A DNA stretch of 64,000 nucleotides, taken from contig NC_012875.2 of assembly GCF_000003195.3 (NCBI RefSeq), forward strand, positions 16,590,248-16,654,247, given 5' to 3'. The stretch comes from Sorghum bicolor (Eukaryota; Streptophyta; Magnoliopsida; Poales; Poaceae). The notes under the pieces are model-generated. The model saw only the letters and a program-made list of their open reading frames with translations, searched no databases and was not told where the DNA came from. The translations under genes and the position numbers were made by a program. Below are positions 22,348-34,690 of this stretch, piece by piece; position 1 is the first letter of the stretch, and the number at the start of each line of letters is the position of its first letter.

Positions 22348-25300
22348 GCTGGTATCAAAGCAAGGTTCAACATTAAACTTGTCATATGTGTATTTAAAAC
22401 AAAAGATTTTGTTTTATAAAATCAGTTTTTTTACAACGTATAGCTATTATAGATAAAGGTGTGTTCAAATCTAAAAAGTTTTTATCTAAGTATGCCAGTG
22501 GTCATTTCCTTTATGCCCAATTAAGGACCCTTAGGTGGCTTTTTTAAGTACTGACTTGGGGGTTTCTGCATCATATTTCTATTTCGTTGCTCATACGGCG
22601 TGCAATAGTATGAGTGCCATTCATTTGAATGGTAATGTATGGATCATTTTTCCTCTACGCCTCGGTAAGTGTGAGTTGTGAGAGCATGATCGGATACACC
22701 GCCGATCTAGGGAAGTGCTTTTGGTACTGGATCATGTGCACATTTTACATGTGCCTATGAAAAGGTATCGCATGATGGGTGATTCCGTCCTTAGAGGCGA
22801 TGCCGTCACTAGGACGATGATGTGGGTAGTAGCACTACACATACGAGTATGGGGATACACGTGTGTGGAGCCGCATAGCTTTTTGAGCTTGTATTGCATG
22901 TTTCATACTGTGGGTGGGCTGAAATGAGTTTTCTGCAGGTATGCTAACCACGAATGCGTAAATTGAATATTACGACTAGCTATATGTCGAGAGTGTACGT
23001 GTTATGCCACCGACATAGAACGTGATTGCCACCTTAGGCTGGCAATTTTGTGAGGACGAATAGGACGAAGCATGCATCATCATGATTGTTATCTTATGTA
23101 TAACTATGCTTCTCTCACCCTTGTTCTAGTAATAAATAACTTGTGAATCAATGTGTGTCATCTTGCTTGTGTGCAGTTAGATACAATGCTTTGCTCCATG
23201 TTGCTTGAATAGCTATAATTGAAGATAAGGTGTGACTAGCTTTGTTTTGCCCGTGTTGTGGTTGATCTGTGCACCCTGTCAGTATGATGCACATCTCTAA
23301 GATAATTAGTCCTTTAAACATAGGTTAAAATTTGTTTTCACGATTGGAGAAGAAACATACACCTTTCTAGTAAAAGAAAGTGAAAGATAAAAACACCTTA
23401 CCATCATGTTTTGTATGTTCATGTGTACTAGTGTTGCTTTAGATGACTACTTGTTATCTACAAATTTTGTGCTTAGTAATGATTGTTGGAGATATTGTGA
23501 TTGATGTTCTCACATGTTTGCTTAAAACCATGATGCATGAATAGATGTGTTGTTAATCAGGTAGTGTCGTAGTTGTGACCTTTTTGTCCTTAGTAAGCAT
23601 GCGAGTGTTGAAGAGCCTTATCTTAGAATAACACTCATGTCACTTTAATCTCATGGTTATCTCCAAGTAGATTTCAATGATAAAGAGCTTGAGTTTGTGC
23701 ATGGTTGTTAGCTCTTGAATGTTGTGTATCCGTCCCCTAATCTGTGTATTGACTCCATCTTTCAAATCTCAATCGTTTTATCTCCAACTCTCTTGGGTCT
23801 TTGGGTGTTTATCCGTCTTAATCTCATGTGATCTATGTTCTCTAGTACTATGTTTTAAATCACCTCCTTGTGGACTTCTAATCTCATGACTATCTCAGTT
23901 TGATGCCCCTCTTTTGCAAAGTGCTCGCTGCTATGCAACACAATTTGTACCATGAGAGATTTCCTTTGGGTTGTATGTTCAGTAATGGTGTCTTGGTTAA
24001 TGATTGATGGTGCCGTGACGAAACCGAGAGCCCCTTGTGGCGGCCGACACATGGTTGTGCTGCCCGGCACGCACTGGTATCGTTGTCGCTAGCCATGCTC
24101 TATTATAGAACTACACCAATGTGTCTTCTCATCATGAGTTTGTCCTTCATTATCTATCCAGATTTGATCAGAAGATCCTTACTTCACGTGCAAGTAACAA
24201 GAACTTTCTATGAAGTTACAAAGAGGATTACCTTTGGAGAATAGGTCACTGACATAAACATTAACAGACTGCAAGAGATGGTAGACAAGTGACACTATTT
24301 AACTATTTCTGCAATGATGATGGTCATTTAATGAGCAACATTGGTCATCCATGCCAAATCAAAGGACACACGACACTTAATGTTAGACAAGTTATCTGTT
24401 GAACAAGCATCGATCATCACCATTGTGCTTATGCTCTAGTTTTCCTAGGTCTTGATCTTTATGTGCATCATGGTCATACAACTAAAGTCAACCATCTTTA
24501 TCATGAATCCTTATCTCTTGGCTTTGAGGGTGACTAATGGTTAGGCGTCAACCGCAACTGTTGTGGCTATGTGTGGAGCTTTGGAAATTTTAGTGCTGAG
24601 AGCCAATTGATTGGTTGCTAGTAACAAAGCTAATCTCAAGCAAGGAAACGATGGATTGATAGCCATGAAGGATATATTTCATCAACTAGTGAATTAAACT
24701 GTGGAGTTGAGAGATGTCTTGTCAGTCAGGAATGCTGCCCTTTTAGCACCGAACAAGTTTAGTATGTATATGTTCTGCCTACACAAATGGTACCTCTTTG
24801 AGCTGAATTTTGGTCAGAGGTTAGAAGACTCATGGATCTGTATTTCTACCAAATTTCAGGGGGATGTGAGTGATAATTGGTGAAATATGAACCAAAACCC
24901 AAAAGGGGTAGAAATCTACAATCTCAGTTTTGATATGGATCATCCTTTGCGTAGAAAGTGGTGTTTGTTTTGGTGCCATGGATTACATTGTGGGCAATGT
25001 CTTGCTGCATAGATAATGCTTATATGCTGAAATAAGATTCTTTGTACCCATTTGTGCTAGTGCAAATCAAAAAAATGTTTTGAAAGGTGTCAGTCAATAG
25101 ATTTTCAATATCAGAGCTACCGACTGATCTTAAAAAGGAAACCTCAAAAACAAAAGTAGTTCCTTTGGGTTGGTTTTTCTATGGTACAAGTCAACCTAAC
25201 TCTTATGCAATTGCATCATGAAGAAAGGTCATGCTTAACCTACTTGGTGGTAAACTGTTTCTTTAGTTGGTTGAACACTTGCAACTGTTGGAGACATATA

Positions 25301-25998
25301 GGCCCCACTATCATCCTTTGTCAGTAGTGGTTATCCAATTCTTACATGCCTTGGTTACCTTCTATGTGTTACCCAAGAAGTTACATCTGATTCAACCCAG
25401 ATAACTGTTGTTGTTTGGATACAAGAATCCCATTAAAGTAAATGATCATGGAAGGCATGAAACCAACAGAGTCAGCTATCACATTCATTGTTCTCTTAAT
25501 CGAGTGGTCAGTACAATGTTGTCATTAGAGAAAGAGAAATGCATGCATGGAAAGTTACAATCCAACCATTTTGGTAGAGGACTGCTTTTCAAATCTTGTG
25601 AATGAGCCTGGAATCACTATAATGCGCAACCCTTAGAAGCTTGTGAAGTGGTGTGAAGTTCGTATGGCTTGCATTAGTTTCACTAAAGAAGCTAATGGTA
25701 CAAGTAGCTCCTTAGGCTCTAAACAACCAGAAACAAAGTACATGGAACAGTTTGTCTTGGATTCCTCCCAAAGTAACAATGCTTCACTAAAGTCAAACAA
25801 AAAGGGAGATTCTCCAAACAAAGGTTTCCTATGAAGAGCAAGTATCATGAAATGTTTGGACCAAGTTTGCTTCTCTGATGTTCCAAGCAAGGTAGTCCAC
25901 TGTTATCGCTGATGTTGGGAGATGGATGACATTGTTTTCTTCCCTTGAAAGTCTTTTGCACCGAATCTCGGGACGAGATTCTTTTAAGGGGGGAAGGC
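22348..25998 (+). other. Non-coding interior of element G
   Basis: The PBS is at 22350-22368 (TGGTATCAAAGCAAGGTTC, one base off the usual initiator-Met site TGGTATCAGAGC). Beyond it both strands have only short frames with no gag, protease, RT or integrase motif that I can see. The 3' end is the hairpin and PPT at 25963-25998. The region probably serves as packaged RNA scaffold (inference from LARD literature). Confidence 0.8.
25963..25998 (+). other. Polypurine tract and hairpin of element G
   Basis: The inverted repeat GAATCTC-GGGAC-GAGATTC (25963-25981) is followed by TTTTAAGGGGGGAAGGC and the 3' LTR at 25999. Confidence 0.9.
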
Positions 25999-28900
25999 TG
26001 TAACACCCCAGGTGTTTGTCACTTGCTAAGTACTAGGTTTGAGCTCAAACATGACAAGTTCAATGGTAATGAAAAGGTCAAAGTCAATCTATGAAAGTAA
26101 GCCCTAACTTGGACTTGGATGATGCACCTTTACTTACATATAGGCCCTTTTTAAAAGGTATGCTTTGATGATGCTAATGGAACCTTTTTCATATGTCTTT
26201 TATCCATCCCAATCTATATTGGTCTTTGGAAAGTTTGGTGAAGTTTGGAATCAAGAAGTCACATGAAATGATAAGTTATATCCTTGTTAGAATGACTCTA
26301 TTAAGGAAATAGAATCATGGGTCACCAACCAAACCTTGAAAACTTGCTCATATGACTCTAGATGAATTATACAACAAAAGTTATGAAGGGTTCATGTTGA
26401 GCTTATGTCAAGAAAATGCTTCAATTGGCCTAAAACCCCATTTGGAGCTTTATCAGGGTACTGGATTGACCAAAGTGAAAGTTTGACTTCGGTTGGAGTT
26501 ATGAGGATTGGCCCTAAATAGAAGTTGTAGTTTTCCTTCTGTAGAAGAAACTTTATTCAAGGGTCAAGAACCAAATCAGCCTGCAAATATTTCAAACAGA
26601 GGCTCAAAGTTCGAATCAGCTGCTGCTTTTTAGCCCTGAGAAATAATTCTAAGTCCCGGAAAGTGACAGCAGCAAGTTAGCTTCTTTGTGACATTTTAGC
26701 ATCCAAATTCATATGGTAACTCAATTAGATTCCTTAATATGAGTTGGAGTACTCTTCTTGATGAAAGCAATGGATCAAGTATCATTAAATTTGGAGTTCA
26801 TTTGGATATCTAAAAGTAGCTCCCAAAACAGCAAATGATTATTTTATCGCCAAACGGACGTCGACCCGTTGGCATGCCGCGTTCTCTTGTTTTTTTTAAG
26901 CAACTCAAGTTGGTCCAAGAATAAAAGTGGTGGACAATTACATGGAGAAGATCATGTAAAAAGTTGCATCATGTTTGACATGGTTTGTACCATTAATTCT
27001 TGGTTTTGCTAATCACCGTCAATACGTTGACACTCGTGACTTGGCATTAAGTTATCTCCTAATCTGTTGGTCTAATGACTGAGCACCCTTAATCAAAGTT
27101 GGAGAGCAGGCCGGGGTGAGCAAACTTTGTTTTTGGCCCAAGGTCCAATTCGGCAAATAAGTGGCCCAAACCGGCATCCCACCTTGGCTACTTTGTTGCC
27201 CGCCACGTGTTCGACGAAATCGCGACGTGGTCACCATGCAGCAGAACTTGTCCCACCATGGCTGCCACCTCCACCTCGCCTTTGCCTGTATCTGTGTGGA
27301 TCAGGGCGAGCACCAGAGCATTCTCCCCATCCTCTTCCACTCCTCCAGCGCTTTTCTACCTCGCCTAAGCCTCCTCTGCTCTCTGCAACGGGCACCATGG
27401 CCATGGCCTCCATTGCCGATGCCGCAGTGGGCTTCCTGGCTGCCAGCACTGAGCTGTGCCCTCACGCAGGAGTGAGCTGGTCATGGCGTGCCCTTGCGCC
27501 GCAGCTCGCTGCCCTTGCTATCAGTCGGCCGAATCCCGGTGACCCGGAGCATCTTCCGAGCATCTTCTGTTCTGTTCCGTGCGTAAGGAGGAAGAAGGAC
27601 CTCGTGTTGAAATATGAAACAACTCAGGGTTCTAGATGCGAACCACAGACTCAGATGAATAGTGCGTTTGGACTGCGGTTGATTCATGAAATACTCAGGA
27701 TCCCCGGTGCAAAGTCGTTTTCCTTTATCCTTTGTTTTTGCAGATTTCTTGTATGATCTTTGGAAATGCATAGTAATTCATAGAAAAGTCGTAAAATAGC
27801 AAATGTGGACTTTTTGGAATACTTATGAAATTCTCTATGCAGTAGATCTATAATATGGCATGGTTTAGTTTGAAGTTTTAGTCGTAAAAATAGATTTTTG
27901 CAGTTAGTTTTTAATTGCTTGTTATATTTGTCTTTTTCATAAGTGCTGTGTTATTGCCCAAATAAATGTGAAAATATTGTGACATGCTTTTCATATGATT
28001 CTTGATGTCTGTTAAAATTTGAATGATTTTAGGATTGATATATTAAGAGTTATAAAAATAACAAATGCCCATTGTTGCTTTGCTCCTATTGTGAGTAGGT
28101 CTGCATGTTTGTATTGTTTGGCTTAGTTAAGTTGTGAATCAGGCCTTGATGAAAATATATGAGTTGTAGTACTTTTCATAAGCTTTCCAGAAATCTAAGT
28201 AGCACAATTTTTGGTTAAGCACATGTTTAGTTATAGTAGTTTAAAGTATTGTTTCAGTTTCTGTCTAAATCCAGACAGGGTTGCATTGTTTGTAATGTAA
28301 GACCTTTTTAGTTGTAGATTTAGCTGTACATGTTTATAACAAAATTGTTCACAATTAGATAAGATTTCTAGAAAGTATATAACCATAATTTATGGACATG
28401 TGAAACTCATGTTATGGGTGTTTAATGTAGCATGACAGATTCTGTCTGTGTTTTGGACAGAGATATCTTCATGGGATTAATTGACCTTGTTAACTCTAGA
28501 TTCATATTTAGATGATAATAAGAAAGTTGTAGGTAACTTTATAAGCTTTCCAAAAATATAAGAATCATGTTGGCTGGAGGTCTACAACTCCAGTTATGCT
28601 TCTTTTAATTGCCTACCAGTTTTCTGTTTGTAATTGTACCCCTACTGTTTGGGCAGCATGAGCAGTTTTGATTGTGCAATTAATTCCATGATATAAATGA
28701 TGTTTTATGTGAAACTTGTATATAGAAAAGATGTAGATAACTTACTAATATATCTTGTTGTAAAGTTTCATGTCATTTGGCTAAGTGGTTTGTGAGTTAC
28801 AGTAGTATGAAGTTCGTCCTTTGAATTGCTTGTTCTCTGGAAATTCCTGGACCAGATTATATGGTCATTCATGTTTGATTTGGTTAACTTGTTAATCATA

Positions 28901-30970
28901 CTGATATGATTAAAGATGAATTGTAGATAATTTTATATTCTTTCCAGAATGTCCAATTGCATAGTTTTTGGAGTTGTGTAACTCCAGTTATGATTTAATT
29001 ACTAAGTTGCTGCATGTATATCCAGAATTTGCTGAAAATGTATGAATGCTTGATTGCTTACTTTGTGTATACTAAGTGTGACACATGTCTTTAGTGGTGA
29101 TTAAACAATATACTTGTGACCTTATAAAACGTGTGCCATGCTTGATATGTTGCTATCCATATTTGGTTGTGTGATGCTAGTTAAATAACGTTAGATGCAT
29201 GTGTCTTGCATACTTTTATGTAATGCATGTTGTGTCACTATTCCGCATATTCATGCACTTGCATCTTGCATCTCATCTAGGTGCGGTAGATGTGTCACGT
29301 GAAGGTCTTGGTGTGGGAACAAACCCGAAGACGGTGTTGGGTGGACCCATCCCGAAGGTGGAAGGACTAAACAAGTGTTGTGACCTTAGATGTCACCAAG
29401 ATGGAGCAACTAACTGAATTGACTCCGTGTTGATCCCAGGCCAGCCCCGGAGCATTATAAGTCTCCCACTACTTTTGAATGCAGTTGAGAATATATGTTA
29501 TATATGTATTGTTGCATTAAGTATAGGAGTTGGGTGAAACCCTTGCTGCATATAACACTCCTTGTCCAGCAAATATACCTATAACCCTATGTAGATTCAG
29601 GATCGAATCTAAATGCTTAGCTATGCTTAGACCGGTAGAAGCCAGGTGATGTCCCGTCACCTGAGCGAGATAGGTGGACACCTGAAAAGGTTGGCTATAT
29701 ATGCTATCATGGAAATAACCAAGTGATGAGGATGAATAATTGGAGACCGGGCGGGACGATGGTAGAGAAGTAACAAGACATGGAGGTCTTGGGTGCCTAT
29801 CTATCCCCGCCTGTGTCGATTAAGGACCGATCGTTGACGGCCCTCTTGTCATGTTGAACGCATGCCCCACACTTAGCTGGAAGGATAAGTCGTTCCGACC
29901 GCGAAGCCTGAACACTATCCGGGCCGGGAGTCGAGCCGCCATGCGCTGTATTGGTGATGGTTGAGGAGAACGACGAGGGCGCGGCGCGCAACCTTGGTAT
30001 ACCTTGGATACCTCGGTCGCCGGAACGGTCCTCGGGTACTGGCGGTGCCTGCCGAACCCGCGAATTGGTCCTGGATAGTGCAATATGGTGACCTGTAGCT
30101 CACTTTGGCCGGTGAGTGTGGTTTGTGTGGGGAATAACTCGCCAGCTGGTCAGAAATCGATTCGAATCGCCATCGCTCCTGGATAGTGAGCACTTGACTT
30201 GAGCCACGTCCTCGTAGTAATGTTTATGGAACACTTGGATGGTTATGGTATGATGATAATGATGGAAATGCTACCTCTAATATGGATACTACTGTTGTAT
30301 CTTAATCAAGTGATTGCTCTAGTATAGGTGCTAATATAGATGACAGGTAATGATTATTAACTTGAGCTAAATACCTGAAAAGTTACTTACCTGTAACCTA
30401 AGCTTTTTATGCAAAAAAGTGTTGTCAAGCTAGCCCCACCAATAAAGCCTTGCATACTCCTTGGTGTCATATTATTTCTGGTTTATGACGGGTAAGTCTA
30501 GCTGAGTACCTTCTCGTACTCAGGGTTTCTTCCCACTTGTTGCAGGTTGTGATGTATCATGGCTACTGCAAGAGTTGGATGACTCCTACCATATTAGAGG
30601 AGTAAGATCATGGGAATGATCCTTCTTAATTACCTCATCTATGTTGCTTTTGCTGGAGTTGACCTAGATACTGGCATGTATTTGAAATGAGGGCAATATT
30701 AGTTTCAAATTACTTTGCTTCCGCTACTTTTCAACTTAAGTTGTAATAACTATATTGAACTCAGATGTATGTCAAACTATTTGTGAAATGGATGTAACAT
30801 GTGACTTGTTATGTTGAATCACTACGATCTTGGCTGGTATGTTGGTTGGTTTGAAATCCCTCGTGATTTCACGGACTACCGGGTTTATGAGAGTTCGATT
30901 ACGGTAAAGCAACTGCTTTGGCGGGAGTTTTTCGTAGTTGATCTCTTGTAAATTGGGCGGTTCTGTTACA
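25999..30970 (+). repeat. 3' LTR of element G (4972 bp)
   Basis: Begins TGTAACACCCC, ends CTGTTACA. Divergence from the 5' LTR is uneven: by eye about 20 substitutions in the first kilobase, about 22 in the middle 1.5 kb, and about 9 in the last 1.8 kb. Confidence 0.95.
27127..27756 (+). other. Open frame inside the 3' LTR of element G, probably not a gene
   Basis: About 200 codons stay open across the GC-rich block, ending after a T-rich stretch and TTGCAG. The same region of the 5' LTR has a TGA where this copy has TGC (near 18834), and other differences. The predicted protein is rich in P, S and R with no motif that I recognise. High GC alone can keep such a frame open. Confidence 0.2.
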
Positions 30971-30975
30971 GAGGT

Positions 30976-31745
30976 GTATTTGAATATCGGCAGTACTCTG
31001 ATAGCGATTAGGATGTCCTCCGTCTGCTAGTCTTCTTGATCCATGAATTCTGCGGAGCTCAAATAGACAACAAAGCTTTGTGGAACTAGTTAAGTGTTAG
31101 CATAAAAACTCTTAGCCTTTATCATGTTGAGCCTCCTCAATAAATATTACTCTCTTCAGTAGGATCATAAATTTATTTTATAATTTTATTATTATACGAT
31201 AAAAATATATTTATTTTATTTTTATGCCACCACAGTGAATGTACTTATGGGTTTTATGCCATGAGCATACTCATATGGGGCTTACTATTTTTAACATTTT
31301 TATTTTCTTTTCAAGATTATATGAACCTGATTAACTAAGCAAACTATATTAAATAATTGAAAGGGAAAAGATAACTACCAAGTTTACCTCTTGGCAAGGC
31401 GTTCGGTGTTTTTAAGTCCTCCGAACGGGACTCTCTATTTTCTCAGTTGTCCTGGGATTCGCTGGATGGCATAGTCAGTGGTTCCGGCAGCGCCTGGTCT
31501 TCATGTATAACTATCTTCTCTCTCCACACCTGACACAGTGCTACGGTCTCCTCAGGACAGTTCTGTTCAAATTGTATGTCTTCAGACCTTACCACTTCTC
31601 CTTCATAATCCGCCCATTCGTCCTTGATAATTTGCCTACTCTGGTTGCGGTTGCTTCGTCTTCTTCTTGTCCTGACCTGCTTAGAGTCTTTCAACTATGT
31701 AGTTAAGGTTAGTAAAATAGTGGCGTACCTTTTCAGAGGGGAAGT
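30976..31745 (-). other. Interior of element D downstream of protease
   Basis: A short minus-strand frame (31694-31443, 83 residues, basic start then acidic) has no recognised domain. Around 31395-31440 the minus strand has GCCTTGCCAAGAGGTAAACT, a phrase often seen in the 3' part of Athila-like elements. RT, RNase H and integrase, which should follow protease, are absent, so an internal deletion lies here or the element never had them. Confidence 0.45.
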
Positions 31746-32480
31746 TCATGTGGACTTCTCCGGTTCCAATGTAGATGATTGTTTTAACGGTGCTGAGGAA
31801 CTGTCTCCCAAAGATGATGGGTGGAACGTAATCGTCTTCTCCCATGTTAATAACCTTAAAATCATCTGAAGCTGAATGTATGTTGGTTGTAGGGGCATGG
31901 TTCCGTGTAGGAGCTGATAAGTGACTGCGGTCATTATGTTGAGGTCAGATCCGGCGTCATAGAGTGTCTTCTGAAAAGAATATCCATTGATTGTGCACTT
32001 GATGCTAGAAACACCAGGGTCGTCCTTCTTGATCAAGAAAGGCGACTTGAGTTGACGATCTTGACCTTCTTGAGCTGCAGTGACCATCTTAGCTGACTCA
32101 GTCCACATTTGCTTGTTTCTGTTCCTCCTGTTGGTTCTCTTCCTTGGTTCATGTCGGGATTGCTCTAAGATTTGTGTAGTCTTGTTCTTGAAGGAAAACG
32201 TCTCCTTCCTCCCCTTGATGTAGAGACTAATCTTGACAGCACAAGCGTAGATGACAGCTCCCGAGGTGTTCAGGAATGGCCTCCCTAAGATGATGGGTGC
32301 CCTCTCATCAGTATCAGTCTCTATCACCACGAAGTCTGCTGGAGCGTATAAGGTACCAACTCGGACGTAGAGGTTCTTCGATATTCCCCTGGGTATAATG
32401 TTGACGCTGGAGCCAAAGTCGCAGAGTGCTTCTAGGAAGTCCACCATGCCGATGGAGATCGGGATGACGGGCGTCCTCAA
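31746..32480 (-). pseudogene. Protease region of element D, with two DxG-like motifs
   Basis: The 244-codon frame contains ALCDFGSSVNIIP near residue 17, a retropepsin-like active site with altered DxG, then IILGRPFLNTSGAVI (the flap/ILG region) and FSFKNKTTQ, as in Athila protease. About 90 residues later a second motif, LYDAGSDLNIMT, occurs in the same frame, so a second protease half is joined on. Further coding in the expected RT direction is missing. The frame starts near 32480; upstream (32481-34303) no gag is recognisable. Confidence 0.7.
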
Positions 32481-34303
32481 CTGTCTCTCTTGACCGGCAG
32501 AAGGTCAGTAATTACTTCCACAACGGGGTTACTCTAGTAGTTACGTCCTCAAGCATCCTAGGGCAGTGATTGCTTGAGTGTCCAGTATCTCCAGTGTGTT
32601 TGTACTCGTAGATCTAGGTTCTTCACTTGGTGGAGTCTGGGAGTTGTAAAACTCCTTCATATGCTGCTCAAAATGTACCTGCTCATAGAGACAAGGCAGA
32701 GATCAAGTGCATGGGCCCTGTTGGTGGAAAACACCAACAGAACCAAAAAATGTATTTGCTCTTCTCTAACCTCAAGCATAGTGAGCAAGACAAAGTTGAT
32801 GGATAATAAGATCATGAGTGTAACATTTAAAACATTTGTTAGATCAGATTGCTCAACCTAATGGAAAGATAATCTATCTATACTTATGTGTTTTGTTTAT
32901 ATCTTCCAGAGATTGAGTGTGCAACATTTTAGCTTATATGATTAGGAGTGTAGGATCACAAAGGTGGAAGGACTAAACATATTGAATCGATTGGGTTGGT
33001 TAATCTAGAGTTGTAAATCTTACATGTTTGTCTCTTTTACTCATGTGAATGCCAGAAATAAGGAGAAACTTATAACAGTGATAGTCACATACCTTAAGAT
33101 GTTACCTTAATTGAAGAGTGATGGTACAATATCACCTTGTGGAAGCTTTCCTTTCTTAGGGGTTGTGCATCGTGTTTGTGGCACCCTCCATCGATCATCT
33201 CTTGTGCCTTCCTTGTGTAAATTTTTAAACTTCATGTGTCTCTCTCTTTATCTCCAATGTGAGTTTATCTCAGGACTTCCCAGATCGATATTGAATGTTT
33301 TCCTGCAGGGGTTAGTCCAACAAAATATCCAATATCTACTATAGCATACTATCGGCTCAAAGATCAACCTAGACACCATGTCTAATTTCATTTAGGAGGG
33401 AATTTTAACCTAAGCATCATGCTTAATTTAAAATCCTTTGGAAGTAAGATCATCATTCCTAAACTAAGCACCATGCTTAATTAAGAGATAAATGAAACTA
33501 CTCCAAACCTAGACATATACTAAAGCAAATAAAGGTAGCATGAGAGCATTTATAGAGATCTACTCAAGTGGGGATGAAGTAGTGTGATTAGTATTTAATA
33601 AATTGAGCATGTCTCAAAGGTAGAGACAACTAACATAGCAATGTGGCAAAGGATATTTTTATGTACAGTACCCCCCAAGCTTGAATTTTGCAAAATTCAA
33701 GTTTGGATGAATTTAATTCAATGTTGTATGATGATTGGTTGGACATACCTTGTGCTTGTCATTCATCCGATCTTCTTGCTCCAATCCTGAAAAGGTTAGT
33801 GACAAGAATACCCGAAGGAATTTTTTACAGTTATCCTTATATGCTCAATACACAAGGTAATGTTGCAAATAATTAAAAGCTCATGTTACGGTCTGATCAG
33901 TGCTTGTTTTAGGACACTAAGCTTGTCCTTGGGAAACCATCAATTTATGTCGGCGAAGTGGTTTCCCCTCCAACGCTGACCTATATCAAGATCAACTCAA
34001 CGAGATCTGCAATATTTATTATAGACATATGCATCGACAACCGCCCTTTTAATGTTTTTATAAAGAGAAAGGAAGTGGGGGTTGGAGATCTCGAATGTGG
34101 TGATGTTGGAGAGACCAATGGATTGTGAAGATGTTGCATATGAGCATGGAGTAAATGAAGTGGCTATGAAATAAATTCCATGCTTATTAATGCTTAGAGT
34201 GAAATCCATGTGGTATGGTGAAAATGATAAGGTGAGTGTGGTAAAAAAGGAAAAGAAAAAGGATACACGGACGACTTGGTTCGAAACTAGCACAGCTACC
34301 GTT
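32481..34303 (-). other. 5' leader and degraded interior of element D
   Basis: No gene is seen in 1.8 kb. On the minus strand it matches the plus-strand relic 9900-11700 block by block. It includes a PPT-like run preceded by a 20-base perfect palindrome (33700-33671), unusual so near a PBS. Confidence 0.6.
33671..33700 (-). other. Internal polypurine tract-like run with perfect palindrome, element D
   Basis: Minus strand: the palindrome TTGAATTTTGCAAAATTCAA (33700-33681) then GCTTGGGGGG (33680-33671). It is about 620 bases inside the PBS and could act as a second plus-strand priming site, or be left over from an older 3' end. Compare 10118-10148. Confidence 0.6.
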
Positions 34304-34320
34304 CCCCGGCAACGGCGCCA
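34304..34320 (-). other. Primer binding site of element D (tRNA-Asp type)
   Basis: Minus strand TGGCGCCGTTGCCGGGG, identical to A, 7 bases from the LTR boundary at 34328. Confidence 0.92.
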
Positions 34321-34327
34321 GAAAGCT

Positions 34328-34392
34328 TGTTGGGTATTTTAAACGCAAACAGAAAAATCCGCAAGCGCACAGATACCGATGTAGCCTTCACC
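34328..34392 (-). repeat. 5' LTR of element D, piece 1 of 3
   Basis: TGTTGGGTATTTTAAACGC onward matches 14475-14539 with one difference. It ends at the target base triplet ACC (34390-34392) of the CACTA insertion. Confidence 0.95.
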
Positions 34393-34690
34393 CACTTCAC
34401 CACAACACCATAATTAGTGCCGGATGATCTGACGCTAAAAGTGGCTACAGCGTCAGATGGTCTGACGCTAAAAACATATAGCGTCAGACTTCTGCAGACG
34501 GTGTAAGTGCTGACGCTAAAAACATACAGCGTCAGACCATACTTTTAGCGTCAGACAGTCTGTCGCCCTGAATATATTTTGCGTCAGACCGTCCATTGCT
34601 ATTTTTCAGCGACAGATAGTCTGTTACCATACCTACAGCGACAGATGATCCAACAGTCCATGCAATTTCAGCGTCGGACAGTCCAACAGA
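34393..34690. repeat. Left end and subterminal repeats of the CACTA element
   Basis: After the terminal repeat, the motif AGCGTCAGAC or its reverse complement GTCTGACGCT (with variants such as GCGACAGAT) recurs about ten times in 300 bases. In En/Spm such repeats bind the element-encoded DNA-binding protein. Confidence 0.9.

Larger units (their letters stand above)
17430..30970 (+). mobile_element. Element G: LARD-like non-autonomous LTR retrotransposon
   Basis: Two 4.9-5.0 kb LTRs (17430-22347 and 25999-30970) enclose a 3.65-kb interior with no recognisable gag or pol. An initiator-Met-type PBS follows the first LTR and a PPT precedes the second. GAGGT at 17425-17429 and 30971-30975 is the target duplication. 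LTRs of about 4.5 kb around a non-coding interior of about 3.5 kb are the published definition of LARDs (large retrotransposon derivatives). The sequence before the PPT (CTCGGGACGAG, then a G-run) and the TGTAACACCCC start resemble Del/Tekay chromoviruses, which may supply the enzymes (inference). Confidence 0.92.

Noticed and set aside
27127..27756. A real 209-residue protein gene in the LTR of G
   Set aside because: The other LTR has a stop in the same frame and no domain is seen; GC-rich DNA keeps frames open by chance.
17430..30970. A segmental duplication of host DNA
   Set aside because: The two 4.9-kb copies are LTRs: they have TG...CA-type ends, PBS after the first, PPT before the second, and a 5-bp target duplication outside.
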